Assembly (NCBI RefSeq): GCF_947488945.1
Contig: NZ_CANLBS010000004.1
Span: forward strand, 248,001-312,000
Length of the DNA: 64,000 bases
From: an uncultured Streptomyces sp.
GTDB taxonomy: Bacteria > Actinomycetota > Actinomycetes > Streptomycetales > Streptomycetaceae
Reading direction: 5' to 3'
The first letter of the stretch is position 1; every line of letters starts with the position of its first letter. The notes under the pieces were generated by a model. It was not told the DNA's origin. It worked only from the letters and a program-made list of their open reading frames with translations, and searched no databases. The position numbers and the translations under genes are program-made. Positions 1-8,666 of this stretch are shown here, one piece after another.

Positions 1-708
<708 letters not shown>

Positions 709-728
709 GTGCTCAGAGAACCACCCGC

Positions 729-795
729 CGCCGACAGCTCGCCGATATATCGCCGACAGGTGCGCCGACGGCACGCCGACGGGGCGCCGGACGGG
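729..795. repeat. Six CGCCGA-led direct repeats with 11-bp spacing (iteron-like)
   Basis: Units begin at 729, 740, 751, 763, 774 and 785. Five begin CGCCGA and the sixth CGCCGG; spacing is 11 bp except one step of 12. The second unit contains the only AT-rich stretch (GATATATC, 744-751). The array lies about 20-90 bp upstream of the ABC ATPase start at 708. Direct repeats on an 11-bp helical pitch are how SARP and PhoP-type OmpR-family activators recognise promoters, so a regulator platform is an inference. GC-rich slippage is the alternative. Confidence 0.6.
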
Positions 796-833
796 CGTCA
801 GCCCGCCGACGGGGGACGGTCGGCGGGCTGACG
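796..833 (-). terminator. Perfect 15-bp hairpin downstream of panB
   Basis: Arms 796-810 and 819-833 are exact reverse complements around an 8-nt loop. It lies 54 bp beyond the panB stop, where a factor-independent terminator of the GC-rich actinobacterial kind is expected. There is no strong T run. It would also insulate the ABC gene promoter region. Confidence 0.7.
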
Positions 834-886
834 GTGGTGCCGGAGATGGTCGGGGGCCGGGCGCGGGCCGTCCGCGCCCGGACGGA

Positions 887-1774
887 TCAGTGGAAGGTGT
901 GCTCGGCCGCCGGGAACGCGCCGCCGACGACCTCCTCGGCGAACGCCTTCGCCGCGTCGCCGAGCACCGTGCGCAGGTCGGCGTACTGCTTGGTGAAGCG
1001 CGGCGTCTTGCCGCCGGTCAGGCCCACCATGTCGGTGTAGACGAGGACCTGCGCGTCGGTGCCCGCGCCGGCGCCGATGCCGACGGTCGGGATGTGCAGC
1101 GTGCGGGTGACCTCCTCCGCCAGCTCGGCCGGGACCAGCTCCAGCACGACGGCGAACGCGCCCGCGTCCTGCACGGACTTGGCGTCGCGCAGCAGCTGGT
1201 GGGCCGCCTCCTCGCCGCGGCCCTGGACCCGGTAGCCCATGGCGTTGACGGACTGGGGGGTGAGGCCGATGTGGGCCATCACGGGGATGCCCGCGTCGAC
1301 CAGCAGCCGGATCTGCTCGTGGCTGCGCTCGCCGCCCTCCAGCTTCACCGCGCCCACCCCGGACTCCTTGACCAGCCGGGTCGCGTTGCGCAGGGCCTGT
1401 ACGGGCCCCTCCTGGTACGAGCCGAACGGCAGGTCGCCGACGATCAGGGCGCGCTTGGTGCCCCGGACGACGGCGGCGGACAGCATCGCGATCTCGTCCA
1501 TCGTGACGGGCACGGTGGTCTCGTACCCGAGGTGGCAGTTGCCCATCGAGTCTCCGACGAGCATGACCGGGATGCCGGCCTCGTCGAAGACGGACGCGGT
1601 CATCGCGTCGTAGGCGGTCAGCATGGGCCACTTCTCGCCGCGGGCGGTGGCGGCGGCGATGTCGTGGACGGTGATGCGGCGGCTGCTCTTTCCTCCGTAC
1701 AGCGCCTTGCCGCCGTCGGCGGCAGCGCGGGGAGGGGTGGGGGCAGACGTGTTCTGGGCAGCGTCGAGCGCCAT
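887..1774 (-). CDS. panB: 3-methyl-2-oxobutanoate hydroxymethyltransferase (PanB)
   Basis: PanB transfers a hydroxymethyl group from 5,10-methylene-tetrahydrofolate to 2-oxoisovalerate, the first committed step of pantothenate and CoA synthesis, in the cytoplasm. The whole family fold is visible: MLTAYDAMTASVFDEAGI, the Mg-binding region MLVGDSMGNCHLGYETT, DLPFGSYQEG, GAVKLEGG, PVMAHIGLTPQS and PTVGIGAG. Length (295 residues) fits the family. I chose the ATG at 1774 because AGGAG lies nine bases upstream; an in-frame ATG at 1795 would add seven residues and also has a weak ribosome site. No other pantothenate gene is adjacent, so it appears monocistronic and ends at the hairpin 796-833. Confidence 0.96.
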   Translation of the reverse strand: MALDAAQNTSAPTPPRAAADGGKALYGGKSSRRITVHDIAAATARGEKWPMLTAYDAMTASVFDEAGIPVMLVGDSMGNCHLGYETTVPVTMDEIAMLSAAVVRGTKRALIVGDLPFGSYQEGPVQALRNATRLVKESGVGAVKLEGGERSHEQIRLLVDAGIPVMAHIGLTPQSVNAMGYRVQGRGEEAAHQLLRDAKSVQDAGAFAVVLELVPAELAEEVTRTLHIPTVGIGAGAGTDAQVLVYTDMVGLTGGKTPRFTKQYADLRTVLGDAAKAFAEEVVGGAFPAAEHTFH

Positions 1775-1940
1775 GGCGAACGGCTCCTTCGTCATCTCGA
1801 GGCGCCCTCACGGCGTCCCCGGATCCCTTCCATGGTGGCATCCCGTGCCCCGATGCGGGAAGTGGGCGGAAGGGGGCGTCCCGGAGGCCGCCGGACGACC
1901 GGCGGGCGTACGGAGGAGGGCAACGGGTAAAGACTTAACA

Positions 1941-1959
1941 ATACGGAACGGTCTCGTAT
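1941..1959. promoter_or_regulatory. TetR-type operator before the DHA2 exporter
   Basis: ATACGGAACGGTCTCGTAT is an imperfect dyad of the form ATACG-nn-AC-n-GT-nn-CGTAT, centred on 1950. This layout is characteristic of TetR-family operators at exporter genes. It ends 13 bp before the MFS start, so bound repressor would block transcription. The TetR gene at 3673-4422 is the obvious candidate ligand. Confidence 0.65.
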
Positions 1960-1971
1960 CGAAATGAGGCT

Positions 1972-3591
1972 ATGGTCTTTCCCATGTCCCCAGCCTCCCA
2001 CCCCCCTGCCGTGGCACCCCGTGTCCCCGAAGCGGTCCACCGCCGCCGATGGGCGATCCTCGCCGTCCTGATGCTCAGCCTGCTGATCGTGGTGCTGGAC
2101 AACTCGATCCTCAACGTCGCCGTCAAGACGATCGCCGCGCCGGAGCCCACCGGGCTCGGCGCCACCCAGAGCGAGCTGGAGTGGGCGATCAACTCCTACA
2201 CCCTCGTCTTCGCCGGGATCCTGTTCACCGCCGGACTGCTCGGCGACCGGATCGGCCGCAAGAAGGTGCTGCTCTTCGGCATCCTCGTGTTCGCCGCCGG
2301 CTCCGCGCTCGCCGCCTTCTCCTCCTCGCCCGGCCAGCTGATCGCCTGGCGCGCCCTGATGGGCTTCGGCGCCGCGTTCGTGATGCCGGCCACCCTCGCC
2401 GTGCTGATGAACGTCTTCGAGCGCGACGAGCAGCCCAAGGCCATCGGCATCTGGGCCGGCGGCGTCGGCCTGGCCATCGCCATCGGCCCCATCACCGGCG
2501 GGCTGCTGCTGGAGCACTTCTGGTGGGGCTCGATCTTCCTGGTGAACGTCCCCGTCGGCCTCGTCGCGCTGGTCGCGATGGTGGTCCTGGTGCCGGACTC
2601 CCGTGACCCGAAGCCCGGCCGCCTCGACCCGGCGGGCGTCGCCCTGTCCGTCGTCGGCCTGGTCCTGCTGGTCTACGGCATCATCCGCGGCGGCGAACTC
2701 GCCGACTTCACCGAGTCCACCGTGCTCGCCCCGATAGCCGGCGGCCTGGTGGTCCTCGCCCTCTTCGTCGTCCACGAGAAGCGCAGCAGCCACCCCGCCC
2801 TCGACATCTCCTCCTTCCGCAAGCCCGCCTTCTCCGCCGCCGTCGCCGCCATCGCCCTCGTCTTCTTCGCGCTGATGGGCGTCACCTTCTTCTCCGCCTT
2901 CTACCTCCAGAGCGTCCGCGGCTACACCGCCCTCCAGTCCGGCCTGCTCATGCTGCCGCTGGCCGCCGCGCAGATGGTCTTCTCCCCGCGCGCCCGGCAC
3001 GTCGTCACCCGCTTCGGTGCCAAGGCCGTCTGCACGGCCGGCCTGCTGCTGGTGGCGGGCGGCCTCGCCGCCTTCGGGACCTTCGACGCCGGCACACCGG
3101 TATGGGTCCTGTGCCTGGTCTTCTTCGTCCAGGGCACCGGCATGGCGCACATCATGCCGCCGGTCACCGTCGCCGTGATGCAGGCGCTGCCCCGCGAGAA
3201 GGCTGGCTCCGGCTCGGCCATCAACAACACCTTCCGCCAGGTCGGCGGGGCGCTCGGCGTCGCCGTGCTCGGCTCGGTGCTCTCCGCCGCCTACCGCGGC
3301 GACATCGAGGGACACCTCGGCGCGGTGCCCGCCGGCGCGCGGGACGTCGCGGGGGAGTCCATCGAGGCCACCCTCGGCGTCGCGGCGAAGCTGGGCCCCG
3401 CGGGCAAGCCGCTCGCCGCCGCCGCGAACGACGCCTTCCTCGGCGCCATGCACCTCACCGCCGTCACCTCGGCGGGCGTCGCCCTGATAGGCGCGGTCGT
3501 GGTCGCCCTCTTCCTGCCGGGACGGGCGCCCGCGCCCGACGCGCCCGCCGGCCGGGAGGCGAGCCCCGAACCCGCCGGCCGCGCCGGCTGA
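1972..3591 (+). CDS. DHA2-family MFS exporter (EmrB/QacA-like, 14 TM)
   Basis: This 539-residue membrane protein is a proton-driven exporter of the DHA2 (14-helix) class, probably for drugs or a self-made compound. Helix 1 carries the family signature [19 protein letters not shown] (about residues 25-43) with the intramembrane Asp; the loop after helix 2 has [13 protein letters not shown] (motif A), and motif C ([27 protein letters not shown]) ends helix 5. A charged, Pro-rich tail follows the last helix. ATG codons at 1972 and 1984 are both possible; neither has a well spaced ribosome site. The TetR gene begins about 80 bp downstream and the operator dyad at 1941-1959 precedes it, suggesting a self-regulated exporter unit. 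Substrate unknown. Confidence 0.92.
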   Translation: MVFPMSPASHPPAVAPRVPEAVHRRRWAILAVLMLSLLIVVLDNSILNVAVKTIAAPEPTGLGATQSELEWAINSYTLVFAGILFTAGLLGDRIGRKKVLLFGILVFAAGSALAAFSSSPGQLIAWRALMGFGAAFVMPATLAVLMNVFERDEQPKAIGIWAGGVGLAIAIGPITGGLLLEHFWWGSIFLVNVPVGLVALVAMVVLVPDSRDPKPGRLDPAGVALSVVGLVLLVYGIIRGGELADFTESTVLAPIAGGLVVLALFVVHEKRSSHPALDISSFRKPAFSAAVAAIALVFFALMGVTFFSAFYLQSVRGYTALQSGLLMLPLAAAQMVFSPRARHVVTRFGAKAVCTAGLLLVAGGLAAFGTFDAGTPVWVLCLVFFVQGTGMAHIMPPVTVAVMQALPREKAGSGSAINNTFRQVGGALGVAVLGSVLSAAYRGDIEGHLGAVPAGARDVAGESIEATLGVAAKLGPAGKPLAAAANDAFLGAMHLTAVTSAGVALIGAVVVALFLPGRAPAPDAPAGREASPEPAGRAG

Positions 3592-3672
3592 CCCCGTCCC
3601 GCCGCACCCGGGCCCCCGCCGGGACCCGGGTCGGCGAGAATGGCCGCAGGCCGTAGACGCGGTGAAAGGCGG

Positions 3673-4422
3673 ATGCACGTGCAGGGACAGGATCGCGGAC
3701 CCGATGCCGCCGACGCGCACGCCCCGGACGCCGGGGCCGCCCGGAACCCCGGCCCCGGACGCCCGGAGGGCTGCGGCGAACCCCGCCGCGGACGCCCCCG
3801 CAGCGCCGCCGCCGAGCGCGCGATCCTCGACGCCGTCGTCACCCTCCTGGAGGCCGGCGAACCCCTCGCCGGCCTCTCCATCGAGCGCATCGCCCGCACC
3901 GCCGGAGTCGGCAAGGCCACCATCTACCGGCGCTGGAGCGGCAAGGAAGAGCTCTTCCTCGACGTCCTGCGGGACATGGAACCCCAGGACCCCGAGGTCT
4001 CCGGCACGGCGGGCCTCGCCGACCTCAGGTCCCTGATGGAGGCCCAGCGCGCCCGCGGCCTCGCCCAGCGCTCCTCCGTCCTGCTGCACAACGTCTTCGC
4101 CCAGATGAAGAGCCACCCGCGGCTGTGGAACGAGTACAAGGACACGGTGATCGGCCCCCGCCGGGACGCCGTGACCGCCGCCGTCCGGCGGGCCGTCGCC
4201 GCGGGCGAACTCCGGGCGGACCTCGACGTCGAGCTGATGGACGACCTGATCCTCGGCACGCTGCTCGTCCGCACCGTCCACCGCCCCGAGTCCGCGCTCC
4301 CCGACGACCTGGTCGACCGGGTGCTCACCGCGCTCATCGAGGGCCTGGGGCCGCACCCCGAATCCGGTCCGCGGGCCGGTGCGGCCCCCGGAGGCCGCAC
4401 CGGCCCGGACACCCGCGGCTGA
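3673..4422 (+). CDS. TetR-family transcriptional repressor
   Basis: A 249-residue TetR-family regulator. After a disordered, Pro/Gly/Arg-rich N-terminus of about 45 residues comes the DNA-binding domain: RSAAAERAILDAVVTLLEAG, then helix-turn-helix IERIARTAGVGKATIYRRWSGKEELFLDVL. The remaining C-terminal half is the all-helical ligand/dimer domain, including PRRDAVTAAVRRAVAAGELRADLDVELMDDL. It follows the DHA2 exporter by some 80 bp on the same strand and most likely represses it through the dyad at 1941-1959. Possible starts are ATG 3640, ATG 3673 and GTG 3679; 3673 has AAAGG close upstream, so the start is uncertain. The effector is probably an exporter substrate. Confidence 0.9.
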   Translation: MHVQGQDRGPDAADAHAPDAGAARNPGPGRPEGCGEPRRGRPRSAAAERAILDAVVTLLEAGEPLAGLSIERIARTAGVGKATIYRRWSGKEELFLDVLRDMEPQDPEVSGTAGLADLRSLMEAQRARGLAQRSSVLLHNVFAQMKSHPRLWNEYKDTVIGPRRDAVTAAVRRAVAAGELRADLDVELMDDLILGTLLVRTVHRPESALPDDLVDRVLTALIEGLGPHPESGPRAGAAPGGRTGPDTRG

Positions 4423-4638
4423 GCCGGACGCCCACCCGCCCGCGGGACACGCCGAGCCGGCTTCCTCCGCCCGCCGCTTCCCGCCCGTCGCTTTCCGGCC
4501 GCCCCAAACGGAACCTCCGGCCCCGCCCGTGTCGTCCTTCTCCACGTGACGCCGTCGGGAACGGTGCTCACGGCGCCCGTGATCCCCTAGGGTCGAGGGG
4601 CGCGGTGACAACGCACGGCAAGGCAGTGAGGAAGCGGA

Positions 4639-5661
4639 ATGGTGCAGGCGTACGGAGCGGAGACCGGCCACGGCGAGGCGGAGCCGCCCCGGCCCGCGTC
4701 CCGCCTCCGTGACCTGCGGAACAAGTGGACGCGCGACCGCGGGATCTGGCGGCGCGGCATCGTCGTCGCCGTGCTGGCCGTCCTGCTGACGCTGCTCATG
4801 GTCTGCCACGCCCAGATCCCCAACCGCTTCGGGAACCTCGGCAGCCTCGTCGAGACCTTCCTGCCGTGGATAGGGGCCGGCATCCCGGTGCTGCTCGTCC
4901 TCGGGCTGGTCCGCAGGTCGGCGACCGCCCTGATCGCGCTGCTGCTGCCGCTCGTCGTCTGGTTCAACCTCTTCGGCGGCCTGCTCACCGGCAAGTCCGG
5001 CCCCGGCGGCGACCTCACCGTCGCCACCCACAACGTCAACGCCGACAACCCCGACCCCACCGGCACCGCCCAGCAGGTCGCGGGCTCCGGCGCCGACGTG
5101 GTGGCCCTCCAGGAACTGCCGACCGGCCAGGTCGCCACGTACGAGAAGGCGCTCGACGGCCGCTTCCCCTACCACTCGGTCCAGGGCACCGTCGGGCTGT
5201 GGAGCAAGTACCCGATCAGCGACACCCGGCCCGTCGACATCAAGATGGGCTGGACCCGCGCCATGCGCTCCACCGTCACCGCGCCGGGCGGCAAGGTCGC
5301 GGTCTACGTCGCCCACCTCCCCTCGGTACGCGTCAAGCTGCACGCCGGGTTCACCGCCAGCCAGCGGGACGAGAGCGCCGACGCGCTCGGCGAGGCCATC
5401 GCGGACGAGCCCATCGAGCGGGTGGTGCTGCTCGGCGACCTCAACGGCACCATGAACGACCGCGCCCTGAAGGGCGTCACCTCGCAGATGCGCTCCACCC
5501 AGGGCGCGGCCGGCGACGGCTTCGGCTTCAGCTGGCCCGCCTCGTTCCCGATGGCCCGGATCGACCAGATCATGGTCCGGGGCGTCGAGCCCCTGTCCTC
5601 CTGGACCCTCGCCGCCACCGACAGTGACCACCTCCCGATCGCCGCCCGCGTCCGACTCTGA
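4639..5661 (+). CDS. Membrane-anchored endonuclease/exonuclease/phosphatase-family protein
   Basis: The 340-residue protein has a cytoplasmic basic N-terminus, three hydrophobic helices (about residues 40-120, including GIVVAVLAVLLTLLMVCHA and ATALIALLLPLVVWFNLFGG), then an EEP domain that would lie outside the membrane. EEP motifs seen are LTVATHNVNADN (metal-binding Asn), VVALQELPT (catalytic Glu), VYVAHLPS, VVLLGDLNGTMND and the terminal SDHLPI (catalytic His). These catalyse phosphodiester or phosphomonoester cleavage in relatives. The actual substrate (nucleic acid, lipid or sugar phosphate) cannot be told. It stands alone between two unrelated genes; AGTGAGGAAGCGGA before the ATG supplies a ribosome site. 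Confidence 0.88.
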   Translation: MVQAYGAETGHGEAEPPRPASRLRDLRNKWTRDRGIWRRGIVVAVLAVLLTLLMVCHAQIPNRFGNLGSLVETFLPWIGAGIPVLLVLGLVRRSATALIALLLPLVVWFNLFGGLLTGKSGPGGDLTVATHNVNADNPDPTGTAQQVAGSGADVVALQELPTGQVATYEKALDGRFPYHSVQGTVGLWSKYPISDTRPVDIKMGWTRAMRSTVTAPGGKVAVYVAHLPSVRVKLHAGFTASQRDESADALGEAIADEPIERVVLLGDLNGTMNDRALKGVTSQMRSTQGAAGDGFGFSWPASFPMARIDQIMVRGVEPLSSWTLAATDSDHLPIAARVRL

Positions 5662-5742
5662 TCGGCGGCGGCAGGGGCCGCGGCGGGCGGCGGACCGTGG
5701 TGAGCGCCGGACGGTGGTGGGCGGGGACCGATCGGGGACCGC

Positions 5743-6612
5743 TCAGCCGGGGCGGCCGCCGAAGAAGTCCGCCAGCGCGGCGGCGAGCGGTTCCGGGGCC
5801 TCCTCGGCGACGTGGTGCCCGGCGTCGATGCCGTGCCCCCGCACGTCCGGCGCCCACTGCCGCCAGATCTCCACCGGGTCCCCGTGCAACTGCTCAAGGT
5901 CGTCCCGCAGCGACCACAGGACCAGGGCGGGGCACCAGACCCGGTTCCCCGCGGCACGGTCCTCCTCCTCGTGCCGCCGGTCGACCGTGAGACCGGCCCG
6001 GTAGTCCTCCAGCATCGCCCGCACCACGTCCGGGTTCCTGGTGGCCGCGCGCCACTCGTCGTGGTTCTCCCGGCCCATGGCGACCGGATCACCGTGGTAC
6101 CAGGCGTCGGGATCGGCGTTGATGACCCGCTCGGGGACGTCCGGCTGGGCGAAGAAGAACCAGTGCCACCACTGCGTGGCGAACGCGACCGTGAGGCGCG
6201 ACAGGTGCTCGGACACGGGCAGGCAGTCGATGAGCGCCACCCGCGAGACCGCGTCGGGATGGTCGAGGGCGAGGCGCAGCGCGGCACAGCCCCCGCGATC
6301 GTGTCCGACGAGGGCGAAACGGTCGTGGCCCAGCGCGCGCATCACCTCGACCACGTCGCCGGCGACGGCCCGCTTCGAGTGGGCGGAGTGGTCCGCGCTG
6401 GGCGCCGGGCCGACCGACCGTCCGTACCCCCGCAGATCGGGGCAGACCACGGTGAACCCGCGCCCGACGAGGAGCGGGGCGACCCGGTGCCAGGTCGCCG
6501 AGGTCCGCGGGTGGCCGTGCAGCAGCACCACCGGCGGCCCCTGCCCGCCGTGACGGGCGAAGACCGACGCCCCGTCGACCTGGATCCGCGTGGCTTCGAA
6601 GTCCTCGAACAA
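5743..6612 (-). CDS. Alpha/beta hydrolase related to fluoroacetate/haloacetate dehalogenase
   Basis: 289 residues if translation starts at the TTG at 6612, which has GGGAGG eight bases upstream and gives the family-like N-terminus MFEDFEATRIQVDG; an ATG at 6762 would add 50 unlikely residues. Features: oxyanion region LLHGHPRTSATWH, DLRGYGRS, nucleophile elbow GHDRGG with Asp105 rather than Ser, halide-pocket pair His150-Trp151 in QWWHWFFFAQP, Tyr204 in EDYRAG, and catalytic His266 in DAGHHVAEEAPE. This set matches fluoroacetate dehalogenase, which hydrolyses C-F or C-Cl bonds of 2-haloacids. However, the second carboxylate-binding Arg of that family (R114 in RPA1163) is Cys109 here, so the substrate may differ. 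No operon partner. Confidence 0.85.
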   Translation of the reverse strand: MFEDFEATRIQVDGASVFARHGGQGPPVVLLHGHPRTSATWHRVAPLLVGRGFTVVCPDLRGYGRSVGPAPSADHSAHSKRAVAGDVVEVMRALGHDRFALVGHDRGGCAALRLALDHPDAVSRVALIDCLPVSEHLSRLTVAFATQWWHWFFFAQPDVPERVINADPDAWYHGDPVAMGRENHDEWRAATRNPDVVRAMLEDYRAGLTVDRRHEEEDRAAGNRVWCPALVLWSLRDDLEQLHGDPVEIWRQWAPDVRGHGIDAGHHVAEEAPEPLAAALADFFGGRPG

Positions 6613-7169
6613 GGCCGTGGCCTCCCACCCCCGGCGGTCGCCCGCCGGACGCCGTGCGACGCCGCTCCGCCGCGAGAACCCGCGAGCAGACTCTCCCGCC
6701 GGGGAGTGCCGGACGGCACCGCCGTCGTTCTCCTGCCCCCGCGCATGAGGCGAACACAACATGCGAGGTGCACAGGACGAAGGCGCCGACCGGTGCGGAC
6801 GGCCGGAGCGGGGACCGGCATCCGGACGCGTCCGGGCGGGCTGCGGGCGTCCGGGGCGGCGTGCGCCGTGGCGGCCGAGTGCGCGGGTTCGAGCCCCACG
6901 CCGGGGACGCGTTACGGTGGGCCGGCCGAAACGACCCGTTCACCGCGCGGAACACATCGTCTGCCACCATTTGTTCTGTCCGCTGTCGCGGGCGTCGGCA
7001 GTGCGGCCGACGCCTCCCCCGTCCCCGGGGCACCTCGCGGTGCCCGTTCTCCCCGCCGGGGCACCTGTGCGCCCCGGTCCCGCCGCCCGCGTCCCCGCCC
7101 CGTCACGGACCCCGTGCCGTACGGGGAAGGAGGGCCCCGCGCGGCTCCCTGCTGAAAGGTTTCACCCCC
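6613..7169. other. 557-bp intergenic region without a gene
   Basis: Divergent control region between the dehalogenase-like gene and the DHA1 exporter. No open frame with a ribosome site and family features is seen. At 6881-6902 a GGTTCGAGCCCC stretch resembles a tRNA T-arm, but no acceptor, D-arm or anticodon partner is found upstream. The 130 bp before the exporter are C-rich and hold no clear -10/-35 pair. Confidence 0.5.
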
Positions 7170-8501
7170 ATGCCCCTGGCCCTGCTCGCGCTGGCCGTGA
7201 GCGCCTTCGGCATCGGCACCACCGAGTTCGTGATGATGGGCCTGCTGCCCAACGTCGCGGACGACCTGGGAACGTCGGTGCCCACCGCCGGCTACCTGGT
7301 GTCCGCCTACGCCATCGGCGTCGTCGTGGGCGCTCCGCTGCTCACCGCCTTCGGCTCCAAGGTCCCGCGCAAGCGGATGCTCCTGCTGCTGATGGCCCTG
7401 TTCACCGTCGGCAACCTGGCCTCGGCGCTCGCCCCCGGCTTCGGGACACTGCTCGCGGGCCGGTTCCTCGCCGGACTGCCGCACGGCGCGTTCTTCGGCG
7501 TCGGCGCGGTCGTCGCCGCCCGGCTGGTCTCCGAGGGCCGCCAGGCGCGGGCCGTCGCCACGATGTTCCTCGGTCTGACCGTCGCCAACATCGTCGGCGT
7601 ACCGGCTGCCACCCTGCTCGGCCAGCACCTCGGCTGGCGCGCGACCTTCCTGGTCGTCGCCGCCATCGGCCTCTGCGCGATGGCCGCCCTGGCCCGGCTG
7701 GTGCCGCGCATCCCGGTGGAGGCGCACCAGAACGTCCGCCACGAACTGCGGGCGCTCGGCAACCGGCAGGTGCTCCTCGGCCTGCTCACCGCCGTCTTCG
7801 GCTTCGGCGGCGTCTTCGCCGTCTACTCCTACCTGTCGTCCATGACGACCGAGGCGATGGGATTCGGCGAGTCCTCGGTCACCGTGGTCCTCGCCCTGTT
7901 CGGCATCGGGATGACGCTGGGCGCGCTGGCGGCCGGACCGCTGACCGACCGGGCGCTGCGCCCCACCCTCTTCGGCGCGCTGGGCGCCCTCGCCGTGGTG
8001 CTGGTGGCGTTCCCGTTCACGGTGCACGTGCAGTGGCTGGCCCTGGTGATGGTGGTGCTGCTGGGCGCGGTCGGCTTCATGACGACCACACCGCTGCAGA
8101 TGCTGGTGATGCGCAAGGCGCAGGACGCCCCCACGCTCGCCTCCGCCTCCAACCACTCCGCGTTCAACCTGGCCAACGCCGGCGGAGCCTGGCTCGGCGG
8201 CGCCGCCATCGCGGCGGGCTGGGGCTGGACCTCCCCGGCCTTCGTCGGCGCGGTGCTCGCCGCACTCGGACTCGCGGTGGCCGCCGCCGCCGCGTTCTGG
8301 GACCGGGCGCCCGCCGCCTCCCGCGTCGTCGCCCAGGCCGGACCGGAGTCGCTCCGGGCGACCTCGGAACCGGGCCGGGAGCCGGGGCCGGCCGCGGGGC
8401 CGGGACCGGAGGCCAGCACGGGATCGGGCCAGGACGCGGGCACGGGTCCGGGGCAGCACGCGGGTCCGCGATCGGGGCAGGACGCGATGCGCACGCGCTG
8501 A
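7170..8501 (+). CDS. DHA1-family MFS exporter (Cml/AraJ-like, 12 TM)
   Basis: 443 residues starting at ATG 7170, with GAAAGG ten bases upstream. The opening MPLALLALAVSAFGIGTTEFV is the hallmark first helix of the AraJ/chloramphenicol-resistance branch of DHA1 exporters (GIGTTEFVMMGLLP), followed by motif A-like GSKVPRKRMLLLLM, GRFLAGLPHGAFFGVGAVVAA and the helix-5 motif GVPAATLLGQHLGWRATF. Twelve helices fit the hydrophobic pattern. The last 60 residues are a soluble tail with short repeats of GPG, GSGQDAG and GPGQHAG type, absent from most relatives and probably disordered. Likely exports a small toxic molecule; substrate unknown. No regulator gene is adjacent. Confidence 0.9.
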   Translation: MPLALLALAVSAFGIGTTEFVMMGLLPNVADDLGTSVPTAGYLVSAYAIGVVVGAPLLTAFGSKVPRKRMLLLLMALFTVGNLASALAPGFGTLLAGRFLAGLPHGAFFGVGAVVAARLVSEGRQARAVATMFLGLTVANIVGVPAATLLGQHLGWRATFLVVAAIGLCAMAALARLVPRIPVEAHQNVRHELRALGNRQVLLGLLTAVFGFGGVFAVYSYLSSMTTEAMGFGESSVTVVLALFGIGMTLGALAAGPLTDRALRPTLFGALGALAVVLVAFPFTVHVQWLALVMVVLLGAVGFMTTTPLQMLVMRKAQDAPTLASASNHSAFNLANAGGAWLGGAAIAAGWGWTSPAFVGAVLAALGLAVAAAAAFWDRAPAASRVVAQAGPESLRATSEPGREPGPAAGPGPEASTGSGQDAGTGPGQHAGPRSGQDAMRTR

Positions 8502-8666
8502 CGGCCGGGACGGGACGGTGTGACACGGACGGGCCGGGGACCGCGTGGTGCGGCCCTCGGCCCGTGGGGTTGCGGGACCGGGTTCGTCCGGTTCCGGGCC
8601 GGCGGGCGCGGCCCGGTCCGCGCCCGCCGCTCCACGCCCGGCATCCGCCCCCGCACCCGCCCCGCG

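Noticed and set aside
1792..5631. 1279-residue minus-strand frame across the exporter, TetR and EEP genes
   Set aside because: It crosses three recognisable plus-strand genes and intergenic sequence, and reads as Glu/Gly/Asp/His-rich shadow text.
6881..6902. tRNA T-arm-like GGTTCGAGCCCC stretch
   Set aside because: The T stem has a mismatch, and no acceptor partner, D-arm or anticodon stem can be drawn in the 80 bases before it. At best a decayed tRNA end.
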